Shown here one piece after another: positions 1 through 11,773 of a stretch of 64,000 nucleotides of DNA. The position numbers and the translations under genes were made by a program. Origin of the DNA: Chlorella sorokiniana (lineage: Eukaryota > Chlorophyta > Trebouxiophyceae > Chlorellales > Chlorellaceae); contig CP084612.1 in the NCBI GenBank assembly GCA_025917655.1, positions 1,054,001 to 1,118,000 on the forward strand, written 5' to 3'. The first letter of the stretch is position 1. Each line of letters begins with the position of its first letter. The notes beneath the pieces are model-generated. The model was not told the origin of the DNA. It saw only the letters and a list, made by a program, of their open reading frames with translations, and did no database searches.

Positions 1-381
1 CCTGGAATCATTTGCCTAATCGGATGGGGACCGACATAGGCTGGTCGCTGAACATTTGAGTGTGGCACACGGTTCAAAAGGGCGAGCATCATGGCAGGTG
101 AGAAATGCAAAAATCTTTGCTGCAATTTTGAAGCTTTCAGACCAATGCAATGTGAGGGAAGGGCAGAAGGGACACCATGGGAGGGAAAAATGAATGTTCA
201 CGGCTGGATGGAGTCAAAAGGCACGCCTGCTCTCGACAGAGTGCTGCATGCAAGTGAGACGGCGGTGCAGCCTGGAGCCGTTGCTGCCTGACAAAGGCGA
301 GGGCGTCAGAGCTGCGAATGCCGCATCACGGACAAAGGTGCCAGGGCTTCCACAGGCTCTGACTGGGTGCTCCCTGCCTGC

Positions 382-3300
382 TCAGTTCTTTTTGAAGAAG
401 GTGACACGCTTGCTGGACCGCACCGAGTTCTTCTGAACCTCATCGCTGCTCACAGCAATATCGGCCCAGTCAGCTGACTTAGCGCCAGCGGTGGCTGCAG
501 GTTGGGTGCATGCGGAATGGACTTGGCGGATGTGGGGGAGCGGCCAAGCCAGAACAGAAGGCAGTGCATGGGTGCGGTTTTGGTCAGCAGCAAGCAGCTT
601 ACCGCCTGCCGGGAAGGTGAAGGCGCCCACCCAGCCGTCAAAGCCGCTGAAGGAGGGTTCCGCCTCCTTGTCCTCGTAGTCATTGTAGGGGTGCTGCACC
701 ACAGCCATCAGGTAGCTGTGGCCGTTGAAGTTGCGGTACCACCCAGTGCCGGTCACCTGCGCAGCAACAGGCGGTGAGGGGTATGCGTGCGGATGCTGGA
801 AGGGAGGGCTGGGCGGGTGTGCACGCCCGAGGCCGACGAGCATGGCTGGACGCTTGGTGCAGCGTTCACGGGGAGGTGAAGGTGCCCACCTCAGCGCCGT
901 AGGGCACGCTCATAATGCGCTGCAGCTGGCCTGCAGGGATGGGAAAGGCGGGGGCCACAGTTGATCTGCTGCAGGCATGGGCACGGCTGCATCTGCGCGG
1001 CAGTCACATCGGCAACCCCTCCCCTGTCCCCCCCACACAAACACAAGCGCTGCCAACTCACGCGTCTTCAAGTCTGCATATCAAAGGGGAAGAGAAAGGA
1101 GTAGGCAAGGCTGCTGCGTAGGCCAGATTGGACAGCAGCATGGTGGCGGGTATGCAGAAGGCAGCAAGGCAAGGGCATGCCGCAGCGGCCAGCAGCGCAC
1201 CATATGCCCACATCACGTTGCTCAGGTGGTCGCTCGTGTCCTGCAGTGTGGGTTTGTATGTGCGTGTGTGGGGGGGTGGGGGGGGGGGTGGGGGGGGTGG
1301 GGTGGAAGAGGATTGATTGCTGAATGAGACTGTGTTGAGTGCACCAGAAACACACGGCAGACAAGTGGCTTGTTTGTGCCGCTGCCCAGCAACCGCCCCA
1401 TGGAGCCGACTGGCCCCGATGCTGCCAGCCCCACCTCGCCAATGATGATGGTGTCAGACTCCTCCATGTAGTCCACGTTGTCGGGCGAGGAGATGCGGTT
1501 CACGTCGCAGGCGTTGTCCTCGTCGGCTGCAGAAAGGGGGCAGCAGCAGGGGGTGGGGGCCCGGAAGGCTGGGTGTGAGCGGGAACACATGGCGTGTGCG
1601 CGGTTCGACGTCGATGCCAATGTTGACTCGGCCCGGCCCGCCGCGGCGCTGTCTTACTCACCGGTGTTGGGGTTGGGGCGGCCGCAGATGAGGGACCTCA
1701 TGCCGGTGGCGGTGGATGATGCATCCACCTGCACACCCACGGCGTGGATCAGGTTCAAACAGCCTCAGAAGCGTTCGTGGGGCAGTTCAGCAAGCAGGGC
1801 TGCTCTGCCAAGCTGGCGCCGCGCAACTGTTGCAAGGGAGCGGACTTGAAGTGCAGGGGGAGCCCATTCAGGGGCCGACCCCAGCCTCCCCACTCACCGG
1901 CAGCTGGTAGATGCAGCCGCAGCGGTTGTACTGCAGGCGCACGTGGTTGGGGCCGCCCACATCCCACCGGTTGTCAGCGTTGCCACGGCTCTTGGCGTCC
2001 TCCATGCCCTCGCGGATGCTGGACATGGCGGTGTACAGCAGGCCACGGCGTGCATCGAACGAGATGCCCTCCCACCTGACACATGGACAGGGTTTGAGGC
2101 AAAGCTATGTTTGCCTGGAAACGGAAAAGCCGGGAAGAGGTTCGCAAGCGAGCTGGCAAGCACGCCAACAGGAGCAGGGGGCCTTCCCCAACCGCAGCGT
2201 GACCACCAGCGCACAAACCATGCACACAGCCACGCACTTGGAGAACTCGGTGGTGGCTCCACGCATGGCTGCATAGCGGCGAGTCTCCAGGAACGCTGCA
2301 GCGCGGGCCTTGGCAGCCTGGAGGAGGCGCAGGGATAGCGGCAAGCCAGCAGCCTTGGACGGTGGAAGGCGGTGGCCTTGCTGCCAACGCTGGCTCTTGT
2401 CGCTTCAGGGTGTCGCAGCAGCTGCGCTGAGCAGGCAGACTGGCTTTCCTGATGGGCCGCTGGCAGGCTGCCGCCGCCGCACCTTCAGCTTAAGGCACTC
2501 TGGGCCAACGTCATCCTGGTTGATTGAAGTGAACCCGGCGGGACAGCCGTTGTTGTAGGCAGCTGCAAGGCAGGTGCACAGCAGGGCGTAATGGGATACC
2601 ACAGCCCCCATGGATAGCTGCATGAGAGCTGTATCAGGGGCGGGCGCTGGCCCAGGCGCGGCCGCGCCCGCGCCCCCACACACACACACACAGGCACAGT
2701 CATTCACCCCCTGCACGCTTCCCCCAGTCCAGCCTCACCAGTCTCGAAGATGTCGGAGAACTTGGTGCTCTCAGCCAGGGACTTGATCTGAGCGTTGGTC
2801 CCTGCCACGGGTGGATGGATGAAAGGCGATGCGTTGGGTGCAGCCATCAAGGACACATGTAGGGGTGCAGGGGATACTCAATTGAGGGGCGGGCCGGTTC
2901 TTTTGAAAGCAGATGGAAGCCAAGGATCACAGCCGGGACAGGGGAGGGCGGGCTTGCCGCCGAGCGCCTCCTGTCACCCACCGCTGCCCAGCAGGATCCA
3001 GTCAATCTTGAAGGCGCCGCCACCGATGCCGCTGGTCTGGGTGAACTTGGCGGCGTACAGCTTGCCTGCGGGTTCGAAAAACGCAGCAAAGGGCCAGCAC
3101 CGCGGCCAACGTTCTAACCAGCAGCACAGGTGGAGGCAGGCATGTGCGGGCAGGCATGGAGCGCTGTGGTGCCCACCGGAGGAGAGGTCGTTGGGACGGT
3201 CGGCCTTGAACATGAAGAAGCCGACGTTGGAGCCGTCGTCGGTCATGTACACCGTGCGGCGGTCGGGCATTGCGTAGCTGCGGGAAGGAGGGCCGGCAGC

Positions 3301-5248
3301 TTGCCTGTGCATGAGCAACAGGCTGGCTTCCCGCAGCAGGAGGCGAATCGGCCGCGTCCAGAGCACTGCGTGCTGACCACGGTGCATCCCCCTGCCCCTG
3401 GCCAGGGGCCTGTGCACTCACGCGAGCTCCCAGGCAGCGCGGCCCAGAGTGTACCACTTCTCGGGGACCACCTTGCCCTGGGGGTGATGGTGGTGGACAC
3501 GATGTGGCCGTAGCGGTAGGGGCTGCGGTGCAGGGGACGGGTGCCATCAACGCCTGCTTGTCCAGCCTCGCGTCGCGTGCAGTCCCCTGGGCAGCAGTCA
3601 GGGGTACACGCAGCAGACGCCGAGGCTTTGGGGGATGCCATCAGCGGCAGGTGCCTCGTCCCTCACTTGAACAGCGTGCGCACGCGCTTCAGGTTGAGCT
3701 GGGCGGGGTAGAGGTCGTAGAACTTCATGAAGCCCTCCACGTCGCGCCAGTCGCCGCCGTACAGCTGCTTGAGCTGGTCGAAGCTGGTGGCCTGCGTGCA
3801 CATGAAGTATATGAGGGGTGGAGTGGCCCCAGGCAAGCCAGCAGGTGAGCAGAGAGCTGCGCATTCGCTGCGACGTTTTCGGAGATGCATACACCGGCAT
3901 CGCAGGAACCACCGGGCAGCTGGCTGCATCTTGCAAAAAGAGCGCGTCGCCGCGCTCGCTGCAGCGCCCGTCGCCGCACCTCGGACAGGGGGCGGGCGTC
4001 GGGCTCGTACTCCCTCGCCGGCCAGGCGGGCTCCCCAGGGGGTGACGGAGCCGGCGCAGGGGATCCACAGGCCGTGGAGAGGGCCCCAGTTGACAGCCTG
4101 TGGGTCAAGGAGCATAAAAGCATGAGAGATAGCACATTCAGGGCCTGTACCTGTAGCACCTACCACACTTCAGAGCAAACCGCCGTGGGCGTATGCGAGG
4201 CTGGTTCAGCTGCCGATCTGGTGCAGGACCCCACCTTCATGCTCTTAGGGGTCAGGGTTCCATTCTTCGCCTGATTCAACTCAACAACATACTGCGGGGG
4301 CAGGGAGGGCATTGAACACGGGAATCAATGCGGCGCACGGGTAAGAGGGAGAGCGTTGGGGCCGCACTGCAGGGATTGCAGCGCAGCCGGAGCGGCAGCA
4401 GGTGGCGCAGGGCGGCGGCGGCGGCCTCATGGGCCAGGGCCCAGCCGCGTTGCCGCCGCACACGTGGCGGCGGCCTCACCATGGAGCCGGGCGGGGACTC
4501 TCGAACTGGGTGGTGAGGTAGAGCTTGTCGCCGACCTGCAGGGGGCACGGCGGGCATGCCTGACTGCTGCGCGGCAGTCTGCCCAGCATGCTGATCGGGT
4601 GGATCGGGATCCGCCCGCAGCCGCCCAGCAGTGCTGTGCGGCCGCTGCGCTGCGCAGCCGGCCACCTCCACTGCCCACCCCACCTTCTGCAGAGAAGCGT
4701 AGTCGGGCTCATTGCTGATGAGCAGCTCGCCGGTGCGGCGGCCATCCTGCATGCAGCAGAGCGGGGGTGACGGGACTACACAGCTTCAACGGCCGCCGCA
4801 GGCAAAGCACGTGCACGTCACATCAGAGGCAAGTTAGGCTCACCTCGCCAGGCACGTAGATTGGCTGCAGGTTCTTGGTGAGGAGCTGGCCAAACTTGAA
4901 TGGATAGTTTCCAACAGAAGCAGAGGAGCGGAGGATGGTCTGGTAGCCTGCATTTTGAGTGGCATGTCGTGGGCAGCAGGAGTGGCAGCATGAGCTGGTA
5001 GGAGCCAGTGCGCAGGACTATGATGACTTTCGGATCAAACTGAAATTGATCGCGACGAGCACTGCATAGGCTTCTTCTGGGGCTGCCTCGGCGAAGCAAC
5101 CACCATCATGCGACCATCAGGCGGGTGATGGCGGCAAAGGAAGCGCTCGTTCAATCAGCTCACCGGTCTTAACGGTCGTAGCGACATCAGCGCTTGCAAC
5201 GATTGCCGAAGCTGCCAAAAGCAGCGCAAAGAGCGTTGCGCGAGCCAT
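382..5248 (-). CDS. secreted PhoX-like (DUF839) alkaline phosphatase
   Basis: Predicted to hydrolyse phosphate monoesters outside the cell, as the calcium-dependent PhoX/DUF839 family does. About a dozen exons are seen. Exon 1 (5248 down to about 5158) starts MARATLFALLLAASAIVASA, a clear signal peptide. Later exons at 4844-4947, 4684-4746 and 4480-4535 carry the early strands. Around 4000-4095 lies the family hallmark PCAGSVTPWGARLAGE followed by EYEPDARPL. Further down come FMKFYDLYPAQLNLKRVR (3.66-3.79 kb), MPDRRTVYMTDDGSNVGFF (3.2 kb), IGGGAFKIDW (3.0 kb), DDVGPECLKLK (2.5 kb), GYNNGCPAGFTSIN and WDVGGPNHVRLQYNRCGCIY (1.9 kb). The last exon ends RSSKRVTFFKKN. One extra base near 4012-4014 breaks the frame inside the hallmark motif. 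I chose the ATG at 5248 because it sits directly before the signal peptide. The family call is firm; phosphatase activity itself is inferred. Confidence 0.85.
1262..1313. repeat. G-run simple repeat in a PhoX-gene intron
   Basis: GTGTGT leads into runs of G broken by single T. On the coding (minus) strand it is a C/CA tract just before the acceptor at about 1240. Confidence 0.8.
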
Positions 5249-5832
5249 GATGGTGGTGAGCCAACAGGTTGTGAGAAAGGCCCCCCAAGCGATGCCGGCA
5301 CTGTGGGCCCCTTTCTCGAGGTGATGAACGAAAACAAATTCAAATAAGCAGGGCCAAGACTTCACGGCACTAGATGCTCACATCTGCAGCATCATGCTGA
5401 GCTGGAGCATCCCCTGCAGGACCCTGGCATCTGGGTCAGCTGACCAGCTACTTGTAAGCATGACCATCCCAAGGAGGCTGCAAAGCATCGCAACCAGTGT
5501 CACCCACTGATCATCACATACCATGTGTGTCACCGGAGACACTTTCTGGATCCCGACGAGTTCGCCCTGCTGCCCCGCGGCGCGCCAACCATATTGCCGG
5601 CGCCTGCGTGCAGCTGCTGCCGCGGCGCGTCTGTCTGAGCACACGGGGCGACCAGCGGGGGCCCTCAAAGTGGGGGACTGCACAGAGGCCACGCAGCCAA
5701 CAGCTTTGCACGTTCCATGGGGGACGGGTGCCGCAGGGGGTGTGCAATGCAGGGCCGGCGAGCGTGCCCGGAGGCGGATCCGCTGCTGAGGCGTGCTGCT
5801 GTTGGAGGCACCGAGCTGCTTGCATGTTCAAG
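5249..5832. other. intergenic; 5' flank of PhoX-like gene
   Basis: This stretch lies between the start of the PhoX-like gene and the stop of the next minus-strand gene. It should hold the promoter and 5' UTR of the phosphatase. I see no convincing coding exon or RNA gene, and no clear TATA box. Confidence 0.5.
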
Positions 5833-8800
5833 CTACTCGCCCAGACCCATGAGGCTCATCAGCTCATCCAAATCATCCCCCAGGGCACCGGCAGAGGGTG
5901 CTTGCCCGGGGCTGCCGCCGCCGCTGCCAGGCCTGTCGCCGCTGAGGCTGGCAGCGGCGCGGGCGGCAGCCGGGTTGCTGCTGGTGGCGCCGTGGTCGGG
6001 GCCGCCAGGCTGGCACTGGCCGGAAGCTGCGCACCCCAGCTTGCAGTTGCTGCCGTGGGTGCCTGCCGCACCAGCATTGACCCCGTGGGAGCACCTGCAA
6101 GGGGCAGGAGCGTGGCAGAGCCCACTGCCGGTGCCGCCTGCCAGCTGGCCATGCTGCTGGGCGGCGCTCGCCCGACGCCGCCTGCAGGCCGCCGGCCGCC
6201 GGCATCAGCATCTGCGAGGGCGATGTGCCGGCCCCCGCCCGCCCGCCTGCCGCCACACCGCCGCTGCCGCCGCCGGTCGCCGCCGGCAGCGGCCCGCCGG
6301 GCTCGGTCCAGGGGCTGGCGGCCGATGAGGCTGCGGGCCAGGTCTCGGAGCTGCTTCGCCCGCTGACAGCCGCTGCCACCGCCGCGGGCCCCATGTCCAA
6401 GCCGCCCCGGTACTCTGGCATCTGCTGCTTAGCCGTGGCGTCGTAAAGGCGGCGCCCAACCCCGAGCTGCCCTGCAGCTGCGCTGCTTGCGGGAGTGATG
6501 GCGGGGGCGGCGGCCCAGGGGCCACCACGGCTGGCCGTGCGCGCAGCGGCGTCCCGTACGCCTGCTGATAGCGCTGCGCCTCCGCCCTGCTGGCCTCCAG
6601 CGCCGCCGCCAGCTCAGCCTCCTCGCGAGCCGCCGCCGCCGCCTGCGCTACGTTGTATGCGGTGGCAGCAGCGTCGGTGCTGGCGGCCAGCGCCGCCGCC
6701 AGCTCAGCCTCCTCTCGGGCGGCCGCCGCAGCCTGCGCCACGTTGAACGCCGTGGCGGCGCTGCTTGTGCTGGCGGCCAGCGCCGCCGCCAGCTCGGCCT
6801 CCTCTCGGGCGGCCGCTGCCGCCAGCCTGGCCTGGTCGACCTCTGCGGCCTGCACGCTGGCACACGCCGCGCCCTGCTCCGCCTGCTGGGCCAGCTGCTC
6901 GCGCGCCGCCTCCCAGTCGCCCCCGCCACTATCAGCGCCATCTCCGCCTCCGCCAGCCCCAACCCCAAAGAGGCGGCATAGGCCAGCACCTCCTGCGCCT
7001 CGCTGCACGGAACAGTGGGCGGCGGGTGGAAAGGTGGGGAGGGGGGAGGAGGAGGGGTGGGTGGGGGTGGGTGTGGAGTTTGGGTGCAGGCAGGTGAGCA
7101 GGGTGCTGCTGCGGGAGGAAAGCGAGCGGCAAGGGGGCCGCACTCATGCGGGCGGGTGCGGCACGTCAACCGATTGCAGGGCAGGGGCAGCAGGCGGCAG
7201 CCCTCCACCAGAGCATTATGCGCTCCACAAACCAGGCCCGCTTCAAAAGGAGCAGCAGGGGTGCCGCGGCGCCGCAGAAACCCGACACACTTGCAGCATG
7301 GCACCCACCCTGTCACGCTGACAGGCTTGGGCCCCGCCAGCAGCGCCCCCTCCATCAACAGCGCTGCAGCGGCCGACACGTCAGCGGCGGCCGCGTCGGG
7401 CGGCGGCGCCGCGGCGCCGTCGCTGAACCCCATGTCGATCAAGCTGGCCACGCACAGCGAGCGCTTGTGGCTGCACGGGGTGTGGGCGAGGGAGCAGCGG
7501 GGGGCTGGGTGAGAGCAGGAGCAGGCTGCACGCGCTGAAGGTGCGCTCAGGCTGCACGCCGCCCCAGCCAAGTTTTCTGCCGATGGCGAGGAGCGCAGGC
7601 CAGGGCTCAGCCGGCCACTGCTGCCCCGCATTCCTTCCTCCCTTCCTGCAGGCGGGGACCCTTCAGGCGCCATGCCCTGTCCGTCCCTGCCAGAGAGGCG
7701 CCTCCAACTCCCCATCACCACCACCCACACCCACACACCACCACCACCATCAACCCATCGCATGCCCTCACGCCCCCCCGCCGTCCACCACTCACACCTA
7801 CACACCACCACCCCCACCCCCACCCCCCTGGGCCTGCTCACTCCTTCATCAGCTTCAGCGTGGCTTCCGCCATCTGCAGGTACGCCTCCTCGTGCTCCAG
7901 CACCTCCCGCTCCCTCGCCGCAGCCTGCTCCACCCACTGCGCCTGCTCCGCCCGCGCCGCCCGCTCCGCCTCGTGCCGCTCCAGCTCCTTCCGCCGCTGC
8001 TCCCTGCGCCAGCGAGGCGCCCACAGGCAGGCGACAGGTGCGGCTGCCTTGAAGCAGGGGATGTGGTGTGGTGCATCACAGCGCACGTGTCCGCTGAAAT
8101 GGGCAGACGCGGAGCAGGGGCGACGGGTGCACGGGTGCACGCAGCGGCGGCCTCACCGCCTCTTGGCCTCCTCGCGAGCCTGCCACGCCTGCTCGCGCTC
8201 CCTCAGGTCCTCCTGCGCAGCGAGAGGGAGCGCAGGCTGGGCGCACTGCACGGGGGCTGCAGGGAGGTGGGTGAAGGAGCGCGGGGGCCGCCGCAGCTGG
8301 GGCTTACCTCGCCATGGGATTTGGGGCACATGTGGATGAAGCACTCCCCAATCTCTACCCAGTGCTGGCACATCTGCGGGGCAAGCAAAGGCACTGCGTG
8401 CAACGCTGAGCCAGCAGCCTGCTCATAGGAAAATCCGGGCAGCGCCGGTGGGCGCCAGCACGCGTGCAGGCGGGCCGCCCGCCGCTGTCCCGAGTCTCAA
8501 CCCACCTGAAGCTCCACCGGCCTCCTGCCAGGGGCAAGGTGAGCCCGCCTGCGCTGCTGCCGCGCAGGGACGAGGCCCCACCCCGGCCGGAGCGCCAGCG
8601 GCTGTCGCTGGCCGCTGAGGCTGCCTCGTAGCCTGGCGCGACCACGGTGCGCATGGCTGCCGCCAAAGCCCGCTGCTGCTGCTGCACCTCTTGCTTGGAG
8701 GGGCCCGCCGGCGGCGCCGCCACTGGCTTCTTGGGGGCTTGGGCGCCGGCCGCGGCGGGGGCCCCCGCTTCTGCTTGGGTGGCGGCGGCGGCGGCGACGG

Positions 8801-9409
8801 AGGGGACGCCTTGGCTGGCTTCACCATTTCAGCAGCTATCGTCTTGCCTGCGGGAGACCACCGGTTGCAGCAGCGGGTTCATAGCAGGCGTGCAGAGTGC
8901 AGGGGCAGTCGTTGGTGGGCAGGCTGGGCCAGCCGCAGGCGCCCCCGCCATCACCTTCGCAGCCAGACATGTGCGGGCAGCGCATGCGCTCTTGGGCCAT
9001 GTAGTAAGCCGGTTTGTTTTGCACGAGGCGCTGCAAAGCATGGGGAGACAGGTAACCGGCTCAAAGGCTGGGCCCAGCTTGGCGGATCACCGATGGGACG
9101 CCCGCCCAGCGCACCCGCGCCCGCTCCGTGGCGCGAGTCGAGTCATGGTGGATCCTCGCCAGCAGCGGCCTCAAGCAGTCCACGTGGTAGTCGTGGTCTC
9201 CGCACTTGATGCAGGTGGCTGCGGCAGCAGCACGACATGGCAAGCTGAAGGCTGACACAGACGTGGTGCCAGGGCGGGAGGGGCGGCAGCAGCAGAACAG
9301 CCAGGCCCGAGGGCTCACCCGCTATGTACTCTTCGTCGGCGTCTATGTTGTTGCCGCATGTTCCGCATACAGGGATCGCCTTCTCGCTGCGCTCGCTGTC
9401 GGAATCCAT
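5833..9409 (-). CDS. zinc-finger/UBA/UIM protein, putative ubiquitin binder
   Basis: I do not recognise an orthologue, but several modules are readable. Exon 1 starts MDSDSERSEKAIPVCGTCG and continues through CIKCGDHDYHVDC and later MRCPHMSGC, a RING/PHD-like set of Cys/His pairs (9.4-8.9 kb). A Pro/Arg-rich stretch follows. Next is CQHWVEIGECFIHMCPKSH (about 8.37-8.30 kb), a C-x8-C-x4-C-x3-H finger of CCCH type. A highly charged coiled coil comes next (about 8.2-7.85 kb, with EEAYLQMAEATLKLMKE at its end), then a UBA-like segment LIDMGFSDG with following Ala-rich helices (7.45-7.3 kb). Three UIM-like helices REEAELAAAL follow, 30 residues apart (6.84-6.57 kb). The tail is Gly/Ala/Ser-rich and ends DDLDELMSLMGLGE. 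The alternative in-frame start MINPAKQ lies 16 codons upstream. A role as ubiquitin receptor or E3 accessory factor is inference. Confidence 0.6.
6601..6840 (-). repeat. 90-bp tandem repeat encoding UIM helices
   Basis: Nearly identical units begin at 6601, 6691 and 6781 (period exactly 90 bp, 30 codons, the third copy incomplete). Each encodes a UIM-like REEAELAAALAAS core (the copy nearest the C-terminus reads AALEAS) followed by an Ala-rich linker such as AATAFNVAQAAAA. The period preserves the reading frame. Confidence 0.85.
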
Positions 9410-9742
9410 CCATTTATAAGCAGCGCGCCATCGTGGTTGTTTCGCTGGGTTTATCAATCCTGACAGCAGAGAGACGAAGCTGAGTGCCTACAGATCAGAT
9501 ACAATAGCCAAGCGCATCCACGCTTGGATACAATGGCTGGCACCACGTCAGCGGCAGCCGGAGGCCGCGGCGCACCCCTCAGGCAACCATCTAACTTGGA
9601 TGTAACATAAACGACAGCACCTTTGCGAAGCACCAATCGCGCTGATTCATTGCTGCCTGTAGGCGCGCAAGTGGACCGCACCACGGAAGTGGGCTCACCG
9701 CCGCTGTGCGTGGCGCCGGCGGCGCTGCAACACTCTCTTGGC

Positions 9743-9747
9743 TTACA
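9743..9747 (-). terminator. TGTAA polyadenylation signal
   Basis: On the minus strand this reads TGTAA, 20 bp downstream of the coiled-coil gene stop at 9767, the usual placement of the green-algal poly(A) signal. Confidence 0.5.
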
Positions 9748-9766
9748 CCTCGCATGCAGCACAGCG

Positions 9767-11460
9767 TCACAGCTGAGGGGGCAGGGAGGTGAAGGGCCCC
9801 ACGGGGCTGGGGATGGCCAGCGCGCGGCTGAAGACGGAGCAGCTCTGCAGCAGGGCCTGCTGCGTCTGCTGCGCCTCGCGCCGCAGGGAGCGCACCTGCG
9901 GCAGGGCAGGCGGTACGGTCACGGTACGGGCAAGCGCTTGCTGCCATGGCGGCTCAGCGATCCTCTCACGAGCGCAGGACGATGTGCAGCCGGCAGGTGG
10001 CCAGCCAGCCGCTTGTGCGCAGCAGCAGGGGTCGGCTTGCTGTGCGGCACGGCCCACCTCTCGGTCCAGGGCCTTGGTGTGGCGAGCCAGCGCCATCACA
10101 TCCGTCGTCACTGCATGCAAGGGCGGGAGGGGCACACCCCCTGCGTCAGCTCTGCTGGTGCACGGCAGTCGTCAGCCGGGCAGCGCGGCACCGCTGGACA
10201 CGCGCGGCCGTGCAGATGCTGCCGCCCCCGCCCCCCCACACACCCGTCTCACCTGAGCTGACCAGCTGCTCCGTGGTCCTTGCCTGCTGTGCCTGCTGCT
10301 CCGCCACAGCGGCCAGCTGCTCCTCTACGGCAGTCAGGTCCGCTGCCGCGTTCCCCCGCTGCTGCGTTGCAAGCTGCGAGTGGGGGAGGCCTGCAGGGGC
10401 CACGGTTGCTCCGCCGCCGCTGCGGCTGCCACGACCTGCCCCTGGAGCAGCCCCTGCAGCCCCTCACTCAGCTGTGCGTGGCCCCTCTGAAGACCCTGCA
10501 CCTGCTGTTGCAGCTGCTCCAGCTCTCCGCAGCCGTCGCTGGGTGGTGGCGCCTGCATGCCCGCCTCCTCGAGGCGGCACAGACGCTCCTCGTGGTTGCT
10601 GTCGGCGGCAGCGGCCCGCCTGCACCGCTCAAACAGGTCCTCCACCCTCCCCGCCAGGCCGGCAACGTCGGCTGCAAGCCCCGCAGACAGCTCCGTGACG
10701 GCCGCCACTGCCTCCTGCACTGGCTGCAGCAGCCGCGGCAGAGCCTCGTCCGCCCAGCGCTGCACGGCGGCCCCCACGGCTGCCTCAACGGCCGCCGGCA
10801 GCAGCGCCTGCTGCCACCGCTGCTCTGCCGCGGCCAGCTGGCTGCGCCGCCGCGCGCTCCACCGCCGCCTCCAGCTCCGCATCTCGCTGCTGCAGCTGTT
10901 GGCGCAGCAGGGCGGCCTCCCTCTCTAACTCGCCGCACCTCTGGGCCAGCACCGCCTGGCCGTGCGTGTGCTGCCCGTCTGCAGCGGCCAGGTGCTGCAC
11001 ATCGGCCTGCAAAGCCGCTGCTACCTGCAGGGCAGGTTGACAAGACATATCAGCACAGCCTCGTGGGCTGCCCGCTAGGCTGGCTTTTGTTGGCATGATG
11101 CTTAGGGGTGCGCAGCACCAGGCCTGGGTGCCTCACCTGCAGCCTGCCGACGCACTCACGCCGCACCGACTGCAGTGCCTGCCGGTGCTCCTCCTGTTCC
11201 ACCTGTCGCCCGTTCAGATCTTCCATGAAGGCTTCTGACAGCGACAGGAATGCCTTGTGAAGGGCGCTGATCTGGAGGAGGAGGTGCGCGTTGGAAGGCG
11301 CCGCCTCTGCCAGGCCACCACCGCCCGCGGTCGGGGTGCCCGGCTGCGAGGAACTGAGCTCTCGTACCGCGCCCCGGAGCACACTGAGAGCCTGATGAGT
11401 CTGCATGGCAAGCGGGCGGCCCTGAAGTTCAAGCAAGGTGACAGCGCTGACAACCACCAC
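9767..11460 (-). CDS. coiled-coil protein of unknown function
   Basis: No family was recognised. The first exon (11460 downward) starts MVVVSAVTLLELQGRPLAMQ and runs to ALQSVRRECVGRLQ. The next, at about 11.02-10.83 kb, holds heptad-rich LEREAALLRQQLQQRDAELE. A long exon (10.88-10.38 kb) contains RWADEALPRLLQPVQEAVAA, VEDLFERCRRAAAADSNHEE and LEQLQQQVQGLQRGHAQLSE. Short final exons carry VRSLRREAQQTQQALLQS and end TSLPPQL. The frame changes by one base near 10.83-10.88 kb with coiled coil on both sides and no splice signals between, so an indel is likely. A TGTAA signal lies 20 bp past the stop (9743-9747, minus). The start is about 310 bp from the divergent NIT2 start. Confidence 0.55.
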
Positions 11461-11773
11461 TGCGAGCGTAATGCGAGGATTGAAGGACCTTGATCGCTGT
11501 GTTTTATCATTTAAGAAAGTGGGGATCGGCCGTTAGTTCCCGCGCGGGCAGGCAGAGCGCGGCAGGTCTCGTGGAAGACGACGTGGCAGGTGGCGCGGAG
11601 CTCATCCGCATGTGTGGCGTATGCATCCCATCGTCGGGCTGGCTGCATTATCCGGCACACATTTCACAGTTTTAGGAATGCCGCCATCTTTTTAGGCAGG
11701 GTTCATCACAGTGCTGTTTCTTGCCGTCGCCAGTCACTCTCACATTGCTTGTTGAGAGAATTTGCAAACAGCG

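Noticed and set aside
9408-9420. TTATAAATGG on minus, a TATA-like box beside the UIM-protein start
   Set aside because: It is only a few bases upstream of the chosen ATG, too close to place a transcription start before translation. Either it is not functional or the start differs.
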